Positions 13,275-13,618 of a stretch of DNA of 13,618 bases are shown here, one piece after another. The position numbers were made by a program, and so were the translations under genes. The stretch comes from Synergistaceae bacterium UBA5560 (GTDB taxonomy: Bacteria; Synergistota; Synergistia; Synergistales; Aminiphilaceae), in assembly GCA_002425685.1 (NCBI GenBank), contig DIMS01000095.1, positions 35,383-49,000 on the forward strand, in the 5' to 3' direction. Every line of letters begins with the position of its first letter. Positions within the stretch are counted from its first letter, which is position 1. The notes beneath the pieces are model-generated. The model was not told the origin of the DNA. It saw only the letters and a program-made list of their open reading frames with translations, and ran no database searches.

Positions 13275-13618
13275 ATGGAGAGGAAAAGAAGGAGGGACGG
13301 GGATTTCGGGGGTCTGCTTCGCGTTTCTCCGAGGAGCTGTGCGGTTTCACCCGTTCTCGTCCTTCTCTTTCTGCTCGGCGTGGTTTTCTGGAGTGGAGGG
13401 GTCCCCGCCGACGCGAGCGTATCCGGATCGGGCACGCAGGAAGGCGCTCCCCTGACGGAGCGTATCGCCCTGCTCGAAGAGGCACTGGCGGCTCGGAACG
13501 AGGGGGAGCGCCTCGAAGCGCTCGGCGTGCTCCAGGAGGCTCTCGTCCTGTATGAACGGAGCCTGGCGCTCTTCGCCGATCCGGCTCTCGCGGCCCGGGC
13601 CGCCTCCCTCCGGGAGCG
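13275..13618 (+). CDS. Secreted TPR-like protein, 5' part only
   Basis: The frame stays open from this ATG to the window edge (114 codons and two bases), so only the N-terminal part is visible. Residues 1-24 are basic (MERKRRRDGD), then a hydrophobic core PVLVLLFLLGVVFW and a likely cleavage after GVPADA form a signal peptide or anchor. The following residues are alternating Ala/Leu/Glu helices (ERIALLEEALAARNEGERL and EALGVLQEALVLYERSLALF), a pattern typical of TPR or coiled-coil helices. GGAGG lies nine bases upstream. In-frame alternatives are ATG 13239 and GTG 13236, preceded by GGAG; they would add a 12-13-residue n-region and I consider them less likely. It is transcribed divergently from the catabolic operon and resembles in design the protein at 2717. 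No function can be given. Confidence 0.7.
   Translation, partial: MERKRRRDGDFGGLLRVSPRSCAVSPVLVLLFLLGVVFWSGGVPADASVSGSGTQEGAPLTERIALLEEALAARNEGERLEALGVLQEALVLYERSLALFADPALAARAASLRE

Overview
The window is GC-rich DNA from a Gram-negative bacterium: it carries several Sec-type signal peptides, a periplasmic binding protein and purine-rich Shine-Dalgarno sites. The gene style (sugar or amino-acid scavenging, a periplasmic thioredoxin, secreted TPR-like proteins) fits a fermentative anaerobe. My low-confidence guess is Synergistota, because the window contains no phylogenetic marker.

Region 1 (1-2303, minus strand) reads leftward. It begins with a small membrane protein carrying a CPLC motif (2303-1749). 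Next is a cysteine-containing, helical, probably cytoplasmic protein of unknown function (1678-941). Last is an exported TlpA/ResA-like thioredoxin with a CPVC motif (705-46). Together they look like an uncharacterised thiol-redox module. A perfect 18-bp interrupted palindrome (2438-2455) lies upstream at a possible promoter.

Region 2 (2304-3750) holds the upstream control region, one plus-strand gene for a secreted TPR-like protein (2717-3430), and a 320-base gap. The gap ends in a strong minus-strand terminator (3684-3734).

Region 3 (3751-12914, minus strand) is one large catabolic operon. It starts at a good sigma-70-type promoter (TTGACG-17-TATCAT). The order is BtpA/SgcQ-family protein, DeoR-family repressor, LsrB/RhaS-like sugar-binding protein, double-domain sugar ABC ATPase, two RbsC/LsrC-type permeases, M42 metallopeptidase (SgcX/FrvX type) and FGGY sugar kinase, followed by the terminator. 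The presumed logic is import by the ABC transporter, processing by the M42 enzyme and the BtpA-family protein, phosphorylation by the kinase, and control by the DeoR repressor sensing a phosphorylated intermediate. The set resembles the E. coli sgc locus (M42 + BtpA + DeoR) with its PTS replaced by an ABC transporter and kinase. Three successive ATGA overlaps tie the ATPase, both permeases and the M42 enzyme together. Two mutually exclusive hairpins lie between the binding protein and the ATPase.

Region 4 (12915-13618) is an intergenic region with a plus-strand extended -10 promoter, then the start of a second secreted TPR-like gene that runs off the window.
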